From Nonomuraea dietziae (GTDB taxonomy: Bacteria > Actinomycetota > Actinomycetes > Streptosporangiales > Streptosporangiaceae), in the NCBI RefSeq assembly GCF_014195505.1, contig NZ_JACIBV010000001.1:6448001-6512000 (forward strand): a DNA stretch of 64,000 nucleotides, written 5' to 3'. The notes under the pieces were generated by a model. It saw only the letters and a list, made by a program, of their open reading frames with translations. It was not told the origin of the DNA and did no database searches. Positions 58,947 to 64,000 of this stretch are shown here, one piece after another. The position numbers and the translations under genes are program-made. The first letter of the stretch is position 1. The number at the start of each line of letters is the position of its first letter.

Positions 58947-61094
58947 ATGCGGAAGCGACGGATCCTTCGCTACGTGGGCATCGCGTTCGGGGTCGGCCTC
59001 GTCGCGATGATCGGCCTGTTCGGGGTGGCCTGGGCGATGACCCCCATCCCCGACAGCACGCAGAAGGAGGCCACCGCCCAGGGCTCGGTGATCTACTACC
59101 GCGACGGCAAGAGCGTGCTGGCCAAGCAGGGCGTCAACCGCAGGAACGTCAAGCTGGAGCAGGTCCCCGAGCACGTGCGCGACGCGGTGATCGCCGCCGA
59201 GAACCGGTCCTTCTACACCGACAGCGGCGTGTCCTTCAAGGGAACGGCCCGCGCCGTCTGGTCCACCGTCACGGGCAAGCAGCTGCAGGGCGGCTCCACC
59301 ATCACTCAGCAGATGGTCCGCAACTACTACAGCGGTCTCAGCCAGGAACGCTCGATCACCAGGAAGTTCAAGGAGATCCTGATCTCCATCAAGGTCGACC
59401 AGTCCAAGTCGAAGGACTGGGTGCTGGAGCAGTACCTCAACACCATCTACTTCGGCAGGGGCGCCAACGGCGTCCAGGCCGCGGCCCAGGCCTACTTCGG
59501 CAAGGACGTCGCCAAGCTCTCGGTGTCGGAGGGCGCCTACCTGGCCGCGGTCATCCAGCAGCCCAGCAGGTTCGCCGACCCCCAGGGCGCCGACCTCGAC
59601 GCGGCCAGGACCAGGTGGAAGGCGATCGTCGACGCCATGACGCAGACCAAGGCGATCACCCCCGAGCAGGCGGCGGCCCAGGTCTTCCCCAAGCTGGCCG
59701 CGCCCAAGGCCGCCTTCAGCCTGAAGGGCCAGGCCCAGGTCATGGTCGACAGGGTCCGTGAGGAGCTCCACGCCCGCGGCTACACCGACGAGGACATCAA
59801 CGGCGGCGGCCTGAAGATCGTCACGACCTTCGACAAGAACCTCATGGCGGCGGCCGAGCGCGCGGTGAAGGCCGTCGTGCCGTCCGGCACGTCCAAGAAG
59901 ATCCGCACCGGCCTGGCCGCCGTCGACCCCGCGACGGGCGAGGTCGTCGCCTTCTACGGGGGGCCCAAGGACCAGTCGTGGGACAACGCCTTCTCCGCCA
60001 AGGTGCAGGCGGGCTCGACGTTCAAGCCGTACACGCTGGCCGCCGCGCTCGAGAACGGCCTCAGCCTGTCCACCACGGTCGACGGCAACTCGCCCATCAC
60101 CGTGCCGGGCGCCTCCCAGCCCATCCCCAACGACAGCGGACGCTCCTACGGTCACATCAACCTGGTGAGCGCCACGCAGAACTCCGTCAACACCGCCTTC
60201 GTCGACCTGGGCCAGAAGGTCGGCCTGGACAAGGTGGCCAAGGTCGCCGAGGCGGCCGGCATCCCCGCCGGCCAGCTCGAACCGCACAAGGCGGCCGCCT
60301 CCTTCCCCCTGGGCGTGGCCTCGGTCAGCGCCGTGCAGAACGCCTCGGGCTTCGCCAGCCTCGCCAACGGCGGCGTCCACATGGAGACCCACGTCATCAA
60401 GTCGGTGACCGACTCCTACGGCAAGAGGTCCGTCGTCAAGCCCAAGTCGACGACCGTGGTCGGCAAGCAGGCCGCCGCCGACGCGATCTACGCCATGGAG
60501 CAGGTCGTCAAGTACGGCACCGGCACCGGCGCCCGCCTCTACGACAGGCCCGTCGCGGGCAAGACCGGCACCACCGACAGCTCGGGCGCCGTCTGGTTCA
60601 ACGGTTTCACCCCGCAGCTGGCCACCGCGGTCAACATGTTCCGCGACGACAACAAGACCGTCGAGATCCCCGGGTACGGCGTGCAGTTCGGCGGCCAGTT
60701 CCCCGCGCGGATCTGGAAGGCGTTCATGACCGAGGCCATGGCGGGCAAGCCGGTCGAGCAGTTCCCCGAGCCCTCCCAGTACGGCGCGGACTCCTGGGAC
60801 TACCGCGGCGAGGGTGACGACGTCGGCGACGGCTACGACCAGCGCGACAACGGCGACTGGAACGAGCGATGGAACGGCGACGGCAGCGACGACCAGCAGT
60901 TCACCTCGCCGCCTGCCTCGCCGCCCGACTCCTCGACGCCTGAGACCCCTGACACTCCTGTCATTCCCGAGGAGACCGACAGGGGCGACGCCAACAACGA
61001 CGAACAGCAGTCCGACCAGCAGTCGAACCGGCCCGCACGACCCGACGGCCCCGATCCGAACCCCACGACGGGGCCGGGCGAGCTGGAAGACGCC

Positions 61095-61115
<21 letters not shown>
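58947..61115 (+). CDS. Class A penicillin-binding protein (bifunctional)
   Basis: A 722-residue peptidoglycan synthase. One transmembrane anchor (about 10-30) precedes the GT51 glycosyltransferase: AAENRSFYTDSG (catalytic Glu85; the His of the usual motif is Asp here) and GGSTITQQMVRNYYSG. The transpeptidase has SxxK as Ser357-TFK360, SVN in TQNSVNTAF and KTG (Lys539) in AGKTGTTDSSG. A long acidic, Ser/Pro/Thr-rich tail (about 615-722) follows. ATG at 58947 was preferred; a GTG at 58923 is an alternative. The stop lies within the end of the convergent DUF255 gene (21-bp overlap). Confidence 0.95.
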
Positions 61116-63095
<1,980 letters not shown>

Positions 63096-63189
63096 GTCTC
63101 CAGCCTCTCACGCGCGAGAGGGGGGCCGAAGGCCGCGCGGCGCGCTGCTTCTTCGACTCATGGGCACGTCGGGGCGTAGGTTACCGAAC

Positions 63190-64000
63190 GTGGACCTTGA
63201 CTTCGTGAGCGCTCACGCGGGGCGCCCCGCCACCGGACTGACCCGCAGGGACGTGGCGCGCGCGCTGCTGGCCGTACCCTCGGGTGTGGCCCTCGTGGCC
63301 ATGCCCGACCTGCGCAGAGCCATGCTGGCCGTGGGCAACCCGCTGTCGGTCACCTTCTGGGAGAGCGCGAGGAGCACGCTCAGCGCGATCGAGTCGGGCA
63401 AGGCCACCGTCGGCGAGGTCCAGCGCTGGCTGGAGGCGACGGGCAGCGAGCCGATCCTGCTCACGCCCAGCTACTTCGTCTGGCCGGAGGAGGACGAGCG
63501 AGGCCCCGTCGCCGAGGAGATGCACGCCAGGTTCGTCACCTACCTGGAGGAGCGCATCGAGGCGGGCGAGATCGACCCCGACCTCCTGGCCAGGGGCGAC
63601 ACGGCGGCCCGCACCGCCTACGAGGAGCTGCAGGAGCGCTGGCTCAACACACCGCTGCCCGACGGCAGGGTGCCGAGCGTGGTGGTGAGCGACGAGCAGG
63701 ACGAGGAGCTGTTCGCCGCATGGGACGAAGAGGAGGCCTACGCGCTCGCCGAGCTGCGGCGGATCCTGTCCGAGCTGCCCCAACGCCCTGAACTGCCCGA
63801 AGCCGACCTGCGACTGGCCGCCGCGAGGCTGCGCGAGATGCTCGCCTTCCCCGGCTACCCGGGCAACGTGCTGCGGGCCTGCGCGGGGTTCGAGGGCGGC
63901 CTCATCCCCGACGACGACCGTGAGCTGTGGCTGGCCGTCGTCGCGGGCATCGCGGGCCCCATCTCCGACCTCGACGACGACGGCGGCGAGGAGGACGAGG
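63190..64000 (+). CDS. Unrecognised protein, partial (3' end outside window)
   Basis: The frame is open from a GTG at 63190 to the edge, at least 270 codons. TAGGTT ends 7 nt upstream with no ribosome site, indicating a leaderless gene. The N-terminus has a short hydrophobic stretch (ARALLAVPSGVALVAMPDL), then helices: FWESARSTLSAIESGKATVG, RFVTYLEERIEAGEIDPDLL, YEELQERWLNTPLPDGRV. The end becomes acidic (DLDDDGGEEDE). The first part looks like a degenerate helix-turn-helix, but I do not recognise the family. Codon third-position GC is as in neighbours. Confidence 0.65.
   Translation, partial: MDLDFVSAHAGRPATGLTRRDVARALLAVPSGVALVAMPDLRRAMLAVGNPLSVTFWESARSTLSAIESGKATVGEVQRWLEATGSEPILLTPSYFVWPEEDERGPVAEEMHARFVTYLEERIEAGEIDPDLLARGDTAARTAYEELQERWLNTPLPDGRVPSVVVSDEQDEELFAAWDEEEAYALAELRRILSELPQRPELPEADLRLAAARLREMLAFPGYPGNVLRACAGFEGGLIPDDDRELWLAVVAGIAGPISDLDDDGGEEDE

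Overview
The window is a gene-dense, high-GC stretch of an actinobacterial chromosome. I infer a filamentous actinomycete, most likely of the Streptosporangiales (Nonomuraea-like). The grounds are GTG starts, many starts with no Shine-Dalgarno site but a -10 hexamer about 7 nt upstream, the gene order mfd, SurA-like lipoprotein, mazG, eno, FtsB-like, DUF501, ppx, an F420/PPOX-type oxidoreductase, PadR/HAAS pairs and two DUF6292 proteins. No phage, IS element, CRISPR array or rRNA operon is visible. Both ends cut genes: a Wzz-like protein on the left and an unrecognised protein on the right.

Layout. 1-5.5 kb: a Wzz-like envelope protein, a GH26-like lipoprotein, a TauE/SafE permease overlapping an APS-kinase gene, and a methyltransferase. 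5.7-14.2 kb: housekeeping block mfd / SurA-like / mazG / eno / FtsB-like / DUF501 / ppx. 14.3-19.1 kb: two paralogous secreted proteins built from cysteine-paired repeats, flanking a PadR-HAAS pair, then a family 5 uracil-DNA glycosylase. 19.1-21.7 kb: NADH dehydrogenase II behind a perfect Rex operator, an ACT-domain regulator, a peptide-deformylase-like protein lacking its catalytic Glu, and a short-variable-arm tRNA with anticodon UAA. 21.9-29 kb: a methyltransferase, a decayed phosphotransferase, a Bax-inhibitor-1 family protein, small genes, two lipoproteins and a thiolase. 29-35.5 kb: an SGNH hydrolase, cystathionine beta-synthase, an imine-reductase-like enzyme, an orphan histidine kinase and cystathionine gamma-synthase. 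35.6-41.4 kb: a two-component system, small membrane proteins, and a GntR-GNAT operon between two DUF6292 paralogs. 41.4-48 kb: a MoxR-type ATPase, a secreted protein and a VWA protein in one operon, divergent from a FIST-ROK gene pair. 48-54.1 kb: a PadR-controlled ABC exporter operon and a lipoprotein gene. 54.1-64 kb: threonine dehydratase, an M1 peptidase, an RDD pseudogene, 4-hydroxyphenylpyruvate dioxygenase with a divergent Lrp regulator, a class A penicillin-binding protein, a DUF255/thioredoxin-domain protein and the partial last gene.

The most coherent candidate for an undescribed unit is the 48-54 kb region. A PadR repressor, a HAAS-type membrane protein, a peptidoglycan-binding membrane-fusion protein, an ABC ATPase and a MacB-like permease form one operon. 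Its promoter carries a palindromic operator between -35 and -10. The same promoter/operator recurs about 1.1 kb upstream, driving a separate lipoprotein gene through a truncated remnant of a paralog of that lipoprotein. I infer a single PadR-controlled envelope-export regulon. Other striking points are the Rex operator at ndh, the HEXXH to HQXXH change in the deformylase-like protein, the class I tRNA with a UAA anticodon, and the secreted cysteine-paired repeat family.

All assignments come from reading the sequence. No database search was run, so family names rest on motifs I could recognise.
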